Shown: positions 17,762-26,806 of the stretch, piece after piece
Position numbering within the stretch: the first letter of the stretch is position 1
Layout of the letters: the number at the start of each line of letters is the position of its first letter
NCBI GenBank assembly: GCA_964652565.1
Contig: CAZZEC010000008.1
Coordinates: 1 to 64,000 of the forward strand
Length of the DNA stretch: 64,000 bases
Direction of reading: 5' to 3'
Source of the DNA: JBCCTX01 sp964652565
Lineage (GTDB): Bacteria; Bacteroidota; Bacteroidia; J057
Translations under genes and position numbers: made by a program
Notes under the pieces: model-generated
The model's database searches: none
What the model was told of the DNA's origin: nothing
What the model saw: the letters and a program-made list of their open reading frames with translations, nothing else

Positions 17762-20700
17762 ATGAGAAATATTATATCATATATAACTAAATATCCCATT
17801 TGGGCCAATGTCATTATCTTAGTTGTACTGGTTCTGGGTGGAGTTAGCACTTTTACTATTAACAAGTCTTTTTTTCCCGAGATAGAACCCAATATTATTA
17901 GTGTAAGGGTTACTTATCCTGGAGCTTCTCCTGAAGAAATGGAGGAAGGAGTAGTCATTAAAGTTGAAGAAGCATTAAAAGGACTTGAAGGTATTGAAGA
18001 AGTAACTTCTATTGCTTCAGAAAATACCGCCAGTATTTCCATTGAAGTGGATCCGAAGTACGAATCGGAAATTGTACTCACGGATGTAAAGAATGCAGTG
18101 GATCGAATTAATTCTTTTCCGGAGAATGCAGAAAAACCCGTTATTTATAATCAAAAGCCCAGAGGTGATGTGATAGATATGATCTTGGTAGGTAAGGTTG
18201 ACCTTTGGACGTTAAAGAGATATGCAGAAGGTGTCCGAGAAGATCTTCTGGCGTCTGGTATTATCACACAAATAGAAATTACCGGATACCCAGAGAGAGA
18301 AATTTCAATTGAAGTTCCTGAGGAAGTGTTGATTCGCTATGGGCTCACCTTTGATCAACTGGCAAATGCTGTAAGACTCAATAATCGTGATGTGTCTTCA
18401 GGATCTGTCAAATCTACTAATGAAGAGATCCTCATACGCTCACGAGCCAAGCAATACGATTCCGATGGGATTGGAGATATTATCATTCGAACTAATCCAG
18501 ATGGAAGTATTCTGAGGGTCAAAGATGTTGCACAAGTAAAAGAGCAATTTGCTGATGTGCCAAATAAGACGATGTACAATGGTCAGGCTGCAGTAACCAT
18601 CGAGGTTTCAAAACTTCCTGACGACGACATCATTGATATAAGGGATTATGTCAATTCATATACCGAGGAGTTTAATGAGACTAACGAGACAGTAAACATT
18701 ATATTAGATAATGATCGGTCTGACTATTTGTTAGCACGTCTGGATATCTTATTGAATAATGGAACGATTGGCCTGTTGTTAGTACTCATATTTTTGGGAT
18801 TATTTCTTAATGTAAGGCTTTCATTTTGGGTGGCATTTGGTATCCCTTTTTCATTTATGGGCATGTTATTCCTGGCACAGTTGGTAGGGATTACTATTAA
18901 CATTATTTCACTATTCGGGATGATATTGGTAGTAGGAATTTTAGTGGATGATGGAATCGTAGTAGCCGAAAACATATATTCACACTATGAAAAAGGTAAA
19001 CGCCCTCTTCAGGCGTCCTTAGATGGTACTTTGGAGGTATTGCCCGCCGTGTTTACGGGTGTTTCCACAACTATAGTCGCATTCCTGGCGTTTTTCTTCT
19101 TTGAAGGACGCTTTGGGCAGTTTATCATTGAGATGGCCATAGTGGTGATTTTTTGTCTGGCATTATCACTAGTAGAGTGTGCCTTTATCTTACCTCCGCA
19201 TATTGCACACTCAGGAGCACTTTCAGATAAAGAACCTGGAAGATTCAGACGGAATTTTGATAGAGGGTTTAAGTACGTTAGAGATAGAATATATGGGCGT
19301 TTCCTAACGCGAATAATACGGTTTCGCTATATAACCTTAGCACTGGCCATAGCTTCATGTCTGGTGATGGTGGGATTGATCCAGGGAAAATATATTAAGC
19401 TTACCTATTTTCCATCTTTTTCCCGATCTGATAATTTGGATGTCAACCTTGTATTGAAACCTGGGACACGTGAATGGAAAACAGAGGACTATCTGCTAGA
19501 AATAGAAAAGGAGATTTGGGAGATCAATGAGAAAATGAAATCGGAGAGATCCGATGGGAAAGATATGGTATTGAGTACGAGACTTACTGTTGGCACAGCA
19601 GGTACAGAAGCAGGGGGGCACACGGGAAATTTACGTATCGAATTACTTCCTGAAAAAGAGCGTAAGGTAGATAAGCCCATTGTGGCGGCACGATTTAAAG
19701 AAGGGATTACCGATATCCCCGAAGCAGAACAATTAACAGTAGGTGAGGGTAGAAGATGGTTTGGAAGCCCGGTATCGCTAAGCTTAAAAAGCCGTAATAT
19801 GGCTGAATTAGAAGGTGCCAAAAATATGGTCAAAAATGCACTAATGCAACGCGCAGACCTCAAGGATATAACTGATAGTAATATACCAGGTAAAAGAGAA
19901 ATCAATATACAGTTAAAACCTCAGGCATATGTATTAGGTCTTACACATAATGATATTACCAGTCAAATACGACAAGGTTTTTTTGGTGAAGAGGTCCAAC
20001 GCCTACAGATAGGACAGGATGAAGTGAGGGTTTGGGTTCGATATCCGGAAGAGAATAGAAAGAGTTTAGGCCAACTAGAGCAAATAAAAATCAAAACAGT
20101 CAATGGGGAAGAATATCCCTTGACAGACTTAATAGAATATGAAACTGTAAGAGGAGTTGTAAGTATTAAACACTTGAATGGTGCCCGTGAAAATCGTGTA
20201 GAAGCTGAGTTAGCCAATTCCAGAGATGCGGCACAACCCATTTTGGAAGATCTTAGAACGAATCTTATTCCGGAAGTCAGGAGGGCCTTTCCCAGTGTTT
20301 CGATATCTTTTGAAGGACAGGCCAGGCAGGGAGATCGTTTTGGAGGATCTTTGGCATTGGCAGGTCCGTTGATTTTATTGGCTATTTTTCTATTGATTAC
20401 GTTGGAGTTCAGGTCCTTTTCACAGGCATTTCTCATTATACTCATGATCCCTCTGGGTATACTTGGGGCTGCTATTGGCCACTGGATAGAAGGGAAACCG
20501 ATTTCCATTTTGAGTTCATATGGTATGCTGGCACTTTCTGGGGTAATTGTGAATGACGCCGTAGTATTTGCTGATAAATACAATCGTTTGTTAAAAGAAG
20601 GTCATTCAGTAGCCTCTGCAATCTTTTTTGCTGGGAAGTCTCGTTTCAGACCCATATTACTAACATCTTTGACAACTGTGGTTGGATTATTCCCACTTAT

Positions 20701-20944
20701 CAGAGATACAAGTGCTACAGCCAGATTTTTGGTTCCCATGGCTATCTCAGTTGCATACGGTATTCTTCTGGGTACATTCTTTATTCTTACGATATTTCCT
20801 GCACTGGTTGTCGCCTGGAATGATCTTAGAGTCAGTATTACTTGGTTGTGGAATTGGTTGTGGGAAGCGAAAGTTCAATTCCCAGACAGGATTGAAGTCG
20901 AGCCCTCAATAAAAGAAGACAAGCGTCTTGAAAATATTTTGTAA
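17762..20944 (+). CDS. RND efflux pump, inner-membrane permease (AcrB-like)
   Basis: This 1060-residue proton-driven exporter has the typical 12-helix layout, with two large periplasmic loops after TM1 and TM7. The proton-relay aspartate pair of TM4 is present in GILVDDGIVVAENIY. The N-terminus (YPIWANVIILVVLVLGG, then SFFPEIEP) and the loop motif VTYPGASPEEMEEGV are classic for the AcrB/MexB/CzcA superfamily. Without the CzcA heavy-metal features, drug or envelope-lipid export is more likely, but the substrate cannot be read from sequence. It lies between its adaptor and TolC genes on one strand and is surely co-expressed with them. Confidence 0.95.
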   Translation: MRNIISYITKYPIWANVIILVVLVLGGVSTFTINKSFFPEIEPNIISVRVTYPGASPEEMEEGVVIKVEEALKGLEGIEEVTSIASENTASISIEVDPKYESEIVLTDVKNAVDRINSFPENAEKPVIYNQKPRGDVIDMILVGKVDLWTLKRYAEGVREDLLASGIITQIEITGYPEREISIEVPEEVLIRYGLTFDQLANAVRLNNRDVSSGSVKSTNEEILIRSRAKQYDSDGIGDIIIRTNPDGSILRVKDVAQVKEQFADVPNKTMYNGQAAVTIEVSKLPDDDIIDIRDYVNSYTEEFNETNETVNIILDNDRSDYLLARLDILLNNGTIGLLLVLIFLGLFLNVRLSFWVAFGIPFSFMGMLFLAQLVGITINIISLFGMILVVGILVDDGIVVAENIYSHYEKGKRPLQASLDGTLEVLPAVFTGVSTTIVAFLAFFFFEGRFGQFIIEMAIVVIFCLALSLVECAFILPPHIAHSGALSDKEPGRFRRNFDRGFKYVRDRIYGRFLTRIIRFRYITLALAIASCLVMVGLIQGKYIKLTYFPSFSRSDNLDVNLVLKPGTREWKTEDYLLEIEKEIWEINEKMKSERSDGKDMVLSTRLTVGTAGTEAGGHTGNLRIELLPEKERKVDKPIVAARFKEGITDIPEAEQLTVGEGRRWFGSPVSLSLKSRNMAELEGAKNMVKNALMQRADLKDITDSNIPGKREINIQLKPQAYVLGLTHNDITSQIRQGFFGEEVQRLQIGQDEVRVWVRYPEENRKSLGQLEQIKIKTVNGEEYPLTDLIEYETVRGVVSIKHLNGARENRVEAELANSRDAAQPILEDLRTNLIPEVRRAFPSVSISFEGQARQGDRFGGSLALAGPLILLAIFLLITLEFRSFSQAFLIILMIPLGILGAAIGHWIEGKPISILSSYGMLALSGVIVNDAVVFADKYNRLLKEGHSVASAIFFAGKSRFRPILLTSLTTVVGLFPLIRDTSATARFLVPMAISVAYGILLGTFFILTIFPALVVAWNDLRVSITWLWNWLWEAKVQFPDRIEVEPSIKEDKRLENIL

Positions 20945-20974
20945 TTCTGATTTAAGCTATCGTAATACTACATT

Positions 20975-22294
20975 ATGAAACAAATCTCCTTTTGGATTAT
21001 TAGACTAAGTTTGTCAGTCTTTGGAGTATTTGCTGTATGTCAAACAGTATTTGCACAAAGAAATACCCCCTTATCTTTAACGGATGCCATTTCCATTGGC
21101 TTAGAAAACAATTTTGATATTCGTATCGCAGATTATCAAGTCAATATATCTCAAAATAATAACAATGCAGGGGAAGCAGGTATGTTGCCCAGGGTTGATC
21201 TAAATCTCAACGGATCATTTTTTAAAACGGAGAGTCCTGCTTCATTTATTGCAAGCAGATTGAATGCAAGTTCAGGATTGAGCATTTCATGGATTTTATT
21301 TGATGGATTTCGCGCTAAAGCTAATCTGGAACGATTGGACTTACTTCAATCTGAAAGTGAAGGGAATGCTTCAATTATTGTTGAAACTACTATTCAAGCA
21401 ATTATTCTGGGGTATTACAATGCTTTATTGGCACAGGAACAAGAGCGTGTATTGAAAGAGGTATTAGCTGCATCAGAACGTAGATATGACTACGAAGAAT
21501 TGAGGAAAGAGATGGGAGCTTCGGGTACTTTTGAACTCCTTCAGTTCAAAGATGCGTATTTTACAGATTCTGTCAATCTGGTCATTCAGCAATTAAATGT
21601 GAGAAATCAGATTCGCAACCTCAATTTGCTGATGAATGTACCTGTAGAAAGTGATTGGACACTTACTGATAATCTACAAGAAAGATTCTCTCGCTATGAT
21701 TTTGAAGAGCTTAAAGACAAAATGATTGCTGATAACAATAATATCAGGAACCAATATATTTCAAATCGTATTTTAAGACAGGATACGCGTTTAGCCGAAG
21801 CTAATATGTATCCTACCATAACTATCAACACAGGAGTTAATTATGGTGTTGGTACAGCTAATAGAATTGATGGGCAGTCTTTGGATTTCAGAGCCTTTGA
21901 TTACACAGCAGGGTTTTCACTCGCATTCAACCTGTTTAATGGAGGGCAAACACGCAGAGCTATAAGAAACGCTAGAATTGATGAGCAAATAGGTCAACTC
22001 ACCGAGAGACAACTAGAAGAATCTCTCATGAATGACCTGTTGGTAACCTATGATACCTATGGTGCAAGAAGAGAAGTCAAGGATCTAAGAGATATCCTGG
22101 TGGAAAATGCAGCCTTAAATCTGGATATCGCAGAAGAGAGATTCGAAAGTGGACTGATTAATTCTTTAGATTATCGACAGATTCAACTACAATTTCTAAA
22201 CGCTCAGCTGAGTAGATTGGAAGCATTACGTGATCTCAAAGAATCTGAAACTGAACTCATACGTTTAACTGGAGGTTTGGTCAGAGAAAGTTGA
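20975..22294 (+). CDS. TolC family outer-membrane efflux channel
   Basis: This 439-residue protein has a signal peptide ending near residue 27 (VCQTVFAQ). Two repeats of the outer-membrane efflux domain follow. Each begins with the LSLTDAISIGLENNFDIRIA-type helix and contains ADANMYP-like (AEANMYPTITINTGVNYG) and SFNLFNGGQTRRAI strand regions that build the beta-barrel and the long periplasmic alpha-barrel. It is the third gene of the RND operon, 30 bp after the pump, and forms the outer-membrane exit of that system. No lipobox Cys is seen. Confidence 0.94.
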   Translation: MKQISFWIIRLSLSVFGVFAVCQTVFAQRNTPLSLTDAISIGLENNFDIRIADYQVNISQNNNNAGEAGMLPRVDLNLNGSFFKTESPASFIASRLNASSGLSISWILFDGFRAKANLERLDLLQSESEGNASIIVETTIQAIILGYYNALLAQEQERVLKEVLAASERRYDYEELRKEMGASGTFELLQFKDAYFTDSVNLVIQQLNVRNQIRNLNLLMNVPVESDWTLTDNLQERFSRYDFEELKDKMIADNNNIRNQYISNRILRQDTRLAEANMYPTITINTGVNYGVGTANRIDGQSLDFRAFDYTAGFSLAFNLFNGGQTRRAIRNARIDEQIGQLTERQLEESLMNDLLVTYDTYGARREVKDLRDILVENAALNLDIAEERFESGLINSLDYRQIQLQFLNAQLSRLEALRDLKESETELIRLTGGLVRES

Positions 22295-22370
22295 CACTCA
22301 ACTGTGAATCATGCCTGATTAGAATAATCCTATAAGTTCACGTATCTTTATACCCAAACTTAAATATTAT

Positions 22371-23465
22371 ATGCACAAAATTCTCTGGATACTTATTGTA
22401 GTAGGCGTTGCAGCATGCAATACACATTCACAAACAAATGATGAAGATGGGATGGAACTGAGTACTGAAATGGCAGATTCTTTGAGATATGATGAAGAGG
22501 TTCACCTGCGTAATATTCGTCAGTTGACTTTTGGGGGGGATAATGCGGAGGCATATTTCAGTTTTGATAACAACTATCTCGTTTTGCAACGCGCTTATGA
22601 CGCTGAAAATATTCCTTGTGATCAAATATATGTAGGAAAGATACCTGGTTCTCCCGCTGAAAACTTCGATATGCAACTGGTTAGTACCGGTGAGGGAAGA
22701 ACTACTTGCTCTTATTTCATGCCAGGGGATTCATTAATCATCTATGCTTCAACGCATGCATCTGGTGCAGATTGTCCTCCTGAACCCGATAGAAGTATGG
22801 GGTACGTATGGCCGATATATAATAGTTATGAATTATATATCTCTGATCTTAATGGAAATCTAAAACAGCAATTGACTGATAATGACTTTTACGATGCAGA
22901 AGCAACCCTTTCACCCCAGGGTGATAAAATAGTTTTCACTTCTACGAGGAATGGAGACCTGGATTTATATACAATGAATATTGATGGTTCCGATATAAAA
23001 CAAGTTACGGATGTTCCGGGATATGATGGTGGTGCCTTCTTTTCTCGAGATGGGAGTAAACTTATTTTTCGTGCATCAAGACCAGAAGGAGAAGAATTGG
23101 AAGATTATCAAAACCTGTTATCACAGGGGTTAATTCGCCCAGGCGACTTAGAACTTTTTGTGTGTGATACCGATGGTTCCAATCTTCAGCGAATAACAGA
23201 GCTAGGGCAAGCCAATTGGGCTCCATTTTTTCATCCTTCGGGGGAGAAAGTAATTTTTTCTTCCAATCATAAATCTGGGGGTAGAACCTTTAATTTATTC
23301 ATGGTTAATCTGGATGGTACAGGTTTGGAGCAAATTACATTTGACGATGAATTTGATGCATTTCCCATGTTTTCATATGATGGTAAAAAGCTGGTATTTG
23401 CTTCGAACAGGAATAATGGAGATACTCGGGATACAAATGTTTTTATAGCCGATTGGGTGGAGTAG
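22371..23465 (+). CDS. PD40/TolB-like beta-propeller lipoprotein
   Basis: This 364-residue protein has an SPII signal with the lipidated residue at Cys16 (GVAACN). The mature part consists of repeated WD40-like/PD40 blades. Each has a pattern such as LSPQGDKIVFTSTRNGDLDL, FSRDGSKLIFRASRPEG or FSYDGKKLVFASNRN, typical of TolB-type propellers. Such proteins usually act as periplasmic or surface scaffolds, and some are attached to peptidases; here only the propeller is present. It follows the RND operon by 76 bp and may have its own promoter. Ligand unknown. Confidence 0.87.
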   Translation: MHKILWILIVVGVAACNTHSQTNDEDGMELSTEMADSLRYDEEVHLRNIRQLTFGGDNAEAYFSFDNNYLVLQRAYDAENIPCDQIYVGKIPGSPAENFDMQLVSTGEGRTTCSYFMPGDSLIIYASTHASGADCPPEPDRSMGYVWPIYNSYELYISDLNGNLKQQLTDNDFYDAEATLSPQGDKIVFTSTRNGDLDLYTMNIDGSDIKQVTDVPGYDGGAFFSRDGSKLIFRASRPEGEELEDYQNLLSQGLIRPGDLELFVCDTDGSNLQRITELGQANWAPFFHPSGEKVIFSSNHKSGGRTFNLFMVNLDGTGLEQITFDDEFDAFPMFSYDGKKLVFASNRNNGDTRDTNVFIADWVE

Positions 23466-23541
23466 CAGAGGAATTCAAATTTTTATCATTTCAAATTACC
23501 TAACTTTTTACGTTCTCACACTTCATTAACCCATAAAAATC

Positions 23542-24354
23542 ATGAAATACAATCACGTTTTTGCTATTGGATGCATTATATGTATTCTCGTAGCATGTCA
23601 ACCACAAGGACAGTCTGAAAGTGCAGAAGCTCCGGCTGAAGTTACTCAAGTCGGTAATCCGGCAATGCCAGGATTTAACATGGAAGACTCTGACTCAGAG
23701 GCGATCGAAGTTGCGGATAAAGTAATGGAAGCTATGGGGGGACGCAAAAACTGGGATGATCTACATTATTCTACATGGATCTTTTTCGGCAATCGCAGAC
23801 ATATCTGGGACAAGTTCACTGGAGACGTAAAAATCGATTATCTCCAGGATACAGCTCATAATAAATCTGTAATTTTTAATGTGAATACCATGGAAGGTAG
23901 AGTTAGGTTGGATGGAGAGGTATTAGCAGATGCAGATTCAGCCAGTAAGTTAATCCAGGCAGCTAAATCACATTGGATCAATGATATGTATTGGGTATAC
24001 ATGCCTTTTAAAATGAAAGATGATGGAGTTACACTGAAATATGCGGGGCAGGATTCTACCGAAACAGGGGTTTTGGCAGAAGTAGTAGAAATGACGTTTG
24101 ATGGGGTAGGTAATACCCCTCAGAACAAATACCATGTATACGTAGACCCTACCTCTCACATGGTCCTTCAATGGGATTATTATCCGAATGCTACAGATGA
24201 AGAACCTAGATTCAAATCGTCATGGGAAGCATATAAAAACTATGATGGGCTAAAGATTTCCAGCGATAGGCTCTTCTATGGTGGGGCTGTACGCAAGTTA
24301 GAGGAAATTGCTGTCATGGACACCTTAGAGACAAATGTTTTCGAAGCGTTCTAA
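23542..24354 (+). CDS. Lipoprotein, possibly LolA/LppX-like fold
   Basis: This 270-residue lipoprotein has Cys19 as the probable lipidated residue (CILVAC). The mature part has the pattern ADKVMEAMGGRKNWDDLHYSTW followed by alternating strands (KSVIFNVNTMEGRVRLDGE, EVVEMTFDGVG, YHVYVDPTSHMVLQWDYYP). This resembles Bacteroidota proteins annotated as DUF6503 or outer-membrane lipoprotein-sorting-like, with an incomplete beta-barrel that binds a hydrophobic ligand. That fold call is tentative. It lies 76 bp after the propeller lipoprotein on the same strand and just before a hairpin that separates it from the next gene. Confidence 0.6.
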   Translation: MKYNHVFAIGCIICILVACQPQGQSESAEAPAEVTQVGNPAMPGFNMEDSDSEAIEVADKVMEAMGGRKNWDDLHYSTWIFFGNRRHIWDKFTGDVKIDYLQDTAHNKSVIFNVNTMEGRVRLDGEVLADADSASKLIQAAKSHWINDMYWVYMPFKMKDDGVTLKYAGQDSTETGVLAEVVEMTFDGVGNTPQNKYHVYVDPTSHMVLQWDYYPNATDEEPRFKSSWEAYKNYDGLKISSDRLFYGGAVRKLEEIAVMDTLETNVFEAF

Positions 24355-24397
24355 TTTTTTCTATACCTAAATTATTCCATTGACAAACATATATATA

Positions 24398-24438
24398 GAT
24401 GCCATTTTAGAAATATCAAACTAAAATGGCATCTTTTT
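24398..24438 (+). terminator. Strong 12-bp hairpin with T-tract abutting the next start codon
   Basis: GATGCCATTTTA (24398-24409) and TAAAATGGCATC (24422-24433) are a perfect 12-bp stem with a 12-nt loop and five Ts (24434-24438). The ATG of the beta-barrel gene begins at 24439. It looks like the terminator of the upstream lipoprotein gene. Its position means the downstream gene has either no leader or a structured one. Confidence 0.75.
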
Positions 24439-24945
24439 ATGAAAACGTTATTAACTATTGGTCTCATACTCTTGGTAATTCAGGTACATGCTCAATTTGA
24501 ACAAGGGGTAATTCTAGCTGGAGGAAATGCATCCTTTTCGAGAACAAATACTGACGATAGCAATAATGATTTTTTCAGTTTTGTGTTAGCTCCCAAAGGG
24601 GCCTATTTCATTATGGATCAACTAGCAATTGGGGGCATGATACAGTTTAGTTGGCTCAAGCCTGATGATTTCGATGGCACTCAAATTATTGGTATCGGCC
24701 CTTTAGCAAGATACTATTTGCAACAGGGCTTTTTTGGTGAATTAACTCTTTCATACCAGGGTGGTGATATTGATGGAAGGGGAGAAGTCGGACTGGGAGT
24801 TGGATATGCTGCATTCTTTAATAAGCATGTGGCTGTAGAACCCGTATTGAGTTACAGGAGTAATTTTGGTAATGAACAAAACAGGAATACTATTGGGTTA
24901 TTTGTCGGATTTCAAATATATCTCGATAACCTCGTCAAAGAATAA
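24439..24945 (+). CDS. Porin-family outer-membrane beta-barrel protein
   Basis: This 168-residue protein has a signal peptide (MKTLLTIGLILLVIQVHAQ). The mature sequence alternates amphipathic strands and polar turns (FVLAPKGAYFIMDQLAIGG, YLQQGFFGELTLSYQG, YAAFFNKHVAVEPVLSYRS) and ends in FVGFQIYL, as expected of an eight-stranded OmpW/outer-membrane protein beta-barrel. The ATG at 24439 directly follows the T-tract of a hairpin, and the signal peptide makes that start secure. It is convergent with the symporter gene. Specific function unknown. Confidence 0.82.
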   Translation: MKTLLTIGLILLVIQVHAQFEQGVILAGGNASFSRTNTDDSNNDFFSFVLAPKGAYFIMDQLAIGGMIQFSWLKPDDFDGTQIIGIGPLARYYLQQGFFGELTLSYQGGDIDGRGEVGLGVGYAAFFNKHVAVEPVLSYRSNFGNEQNRNTIGLFVGFQIYLDNLVKE

Positions 24946-24953
24946 TCATTGGA

Positions 24954-24977
24954 GGAGCCGTGGTGCAACTCGGCTCC
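24954..24977. terminator. Bidirectional hairpin between convergent genes
   Basis: GGAGCCG (24954-24960) and CGGCTCC (24971-24977) form a GC-rich 7-bp stem with a 10-nt loop, placed exactly between the stops of two convergent genes. Confidence 0.6.
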
Positions 24978-24985
24978 TTCATTGG

Positions 24986-26650
24986 TTAATACAAAACTGC
25001 ATAGATCACAGCCAAGATACAAGCTATAATGATTGCTCCAGCATTGAAACCAGGAGAGGTTTCAAATAATTTCCTATTAACATCTATGGCGTTGGGGTGT
25101 GTCTTCCCTTTAGATTCATAGCTTGAAATACCTACTAAGACCAATGAACAAAGTATAAAAATCACTCCCATACGATTCATAAATGGCATGTTGGGAAATA
25201 AGTAGTATTTAAAGGCAATAGAGAATGGTATGCTTAGTATCGCGGACCATAAGGCAGCATTGGGAGTAGCTTTTTTCCAGAAAAGACCAAATAAAAAGAT
25301 AGCGAGAATTCCAGGGCTCACAAATCCTGTCCAATCCTGTATGTATTGAAAAGCCTGATCCAGCCTTCCCAGTAATGGTTCGGCAGTAATACACGCTGTG
25401 ATCAAGGCGAGCGATGCCACTATTCTGCCAATATTTACTAATTGACGCTCATTTGCTTTTTTATTGATAATCGGTTTATAAATATCCATGGTAAAAATGG
25501 TAGATATACTGTTGATCATCGAGCTCAGAGAAGAGACAATGGCAGCTATAAGCGCAGCAAAAGCTAGTCCTCTCAGTCCAACAGGCACAAATTTTTCAAG
25601 TAGCCATGGATAGGCTTGATCAGATTTATCTATTGCTTCTGTCTGCATAAGACCGTACTCAGGATCATTCAGGAGTACATATGCTGCGATTCCCGGTATT
25701 ACAACAATAAGTGGAACGATTAACTTCAAAAATCCTGCAAAGATCATCCCTCTTTGTGCTTCATCCAGACTTTTAGCAGCAAGCGCTCGTTGTGTGATAT
25801 ATTGATTGCAGCCCCAATAAAACAAGTTCGCTACCCATAATCCCCCGATCAGGACAGAAAGTCCGGGAAGGTCTTGCCATGCATCTTTCATTCCGGTTTC
25901 ACCATCGGGTATCATCATTACACCTTTTTCTATAATCATATCAAAATGATTTTGCAGACTGCCAATGGGGTCTGGACCTGCTTTTTGATATAAGATGCTG
26001 AGCCCTTCAAAGAATCCCTGACCCTGACTTACCTGATCCAATGCAATGATGGTGGTAATGATCCCTCCTCCTATCAATACAACAACCTGAACGACATCCG
26101 TCCATGCAACTGCCATTAGCCCGCCGTATAAAGAATATACTGCTGAAAATAAGGCCAGACCTAATATTCCATATAAAATGGGAACACCTACAATGGTATT
26201 TAATGCCAGTGCCCCCAGCCACAATACTGAAGTCAGATTTACAAATACATATACAACTAACCAGAAAATTGCCAGACTGGTCCTCACTCTACTATCGTAC
26301 CGCATTTCCAGAAACTGCGGCATGGTAAATATTCCCTTACTGATAAATATGGGTAAAAAGAATTTACCTACAATGATAAGGGTTGCCGCAGCCATGAATT
26401 CGTAGGAAGCTATTCCCAGTCCCAATGCATATCCCGAACCAGACATCCCAATGTACTGTTCAGCAGAGATATTAGATGCAATAAGAGAAGAGCCTACAGC
26501 CCACCATGTGAGAGATTTACCAGCCAGGAAATAGTCTTCAGAATTTTTCTCATGGCCTTTTTTACTACGAGACACCCATAATCCAAGTGATATAATGCTT
26601 ATCCCATAGGCGATAAAGACGAATAAGTCAATAGGGTTGATTTGATTCAT
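24986..26650 (-). CDS. Sodium:solute symporter (SSS family, SGLT-like)
   Basis: This Na+-coupled transporter has about 554 residues and roughly 13-14 helices. The start at 26650 (MNQINPIDLFVFIAYG) gives the standard first helix; a longer frame to 26764 would add a non-homologous 38 residues. SGLT signatures include SEDYFLAGKSLTWWAVGSSL, ASNISAEQYIGMSGSGYA, WGCNQYITQRALAAKSLDEA and AALIAAIVSSLSSMINSIST, the last including the Na2-site serines. This subgroup usually takes up sugars or related polyols, but the substrate is not determined. It is divergent from transketolase, so a link to sugar use is tempting but unproven. Confidence 0.93.
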   Translation of the reverse strand: MNQINPIDLFVFIAYGISIISLGLWVSRSKKGHEKNSEDYFLAGKSLTWWAVGSSLIASNISAEQYIGMSGSGYALGLGIASYEFMAAATLIIVGKFFLPIFISKGIFTMPQFLEMRYDSRVRTSLAIFWLVVYVFVNLTSVLWLGALALNTIVGVPILYGILGLALFSAVYSLYGGLMAVAWTDVVQVVVLIGGGIITTIIALDQVSQGQGFFEGLSILYQKAGPDPIGSLQNHFDMIIEKGVMMIPDGETGMKDAWQDLPGLSVLIGGLWVANLFYWGCNQYITQRALAAKSLDEAQRGMIFAGFLKLIVPLIVVIPGIAAYVLLNDPEYGLMQTEAIDKSDQAYPWLLEKFVPVGLRGLAFAALIAAIVSSLSSMINSISTIFTMDIYKPIINKKANERQLVNIGRIVASLALITACITAEPLLGRLDQAFQYIQDWTGFVSPGILAIFLFGLFWKKATPNAALWSAILSIPFSIAFKYYLFPNMPFMNRMGVIFILCSLVLVGISSYESKGKTHPNAIDVNRKLFETSPGFNAGAIIIACILAVIYAVLY

Positions 26651-26806
26651 AATAGTAGTCCTAGAATTGAAGAAAGGTCGTATAATTCTTGCCGGGCAAA
26701 ATGCAAAAAAATTAATTAATGAAGTAAAGTATATTCTAAATTCTTTTGCAGATAAGCCCGACAATATAGTATGTTTGTTTATCTGAGATATATCAATTCA
26801 ATTATT

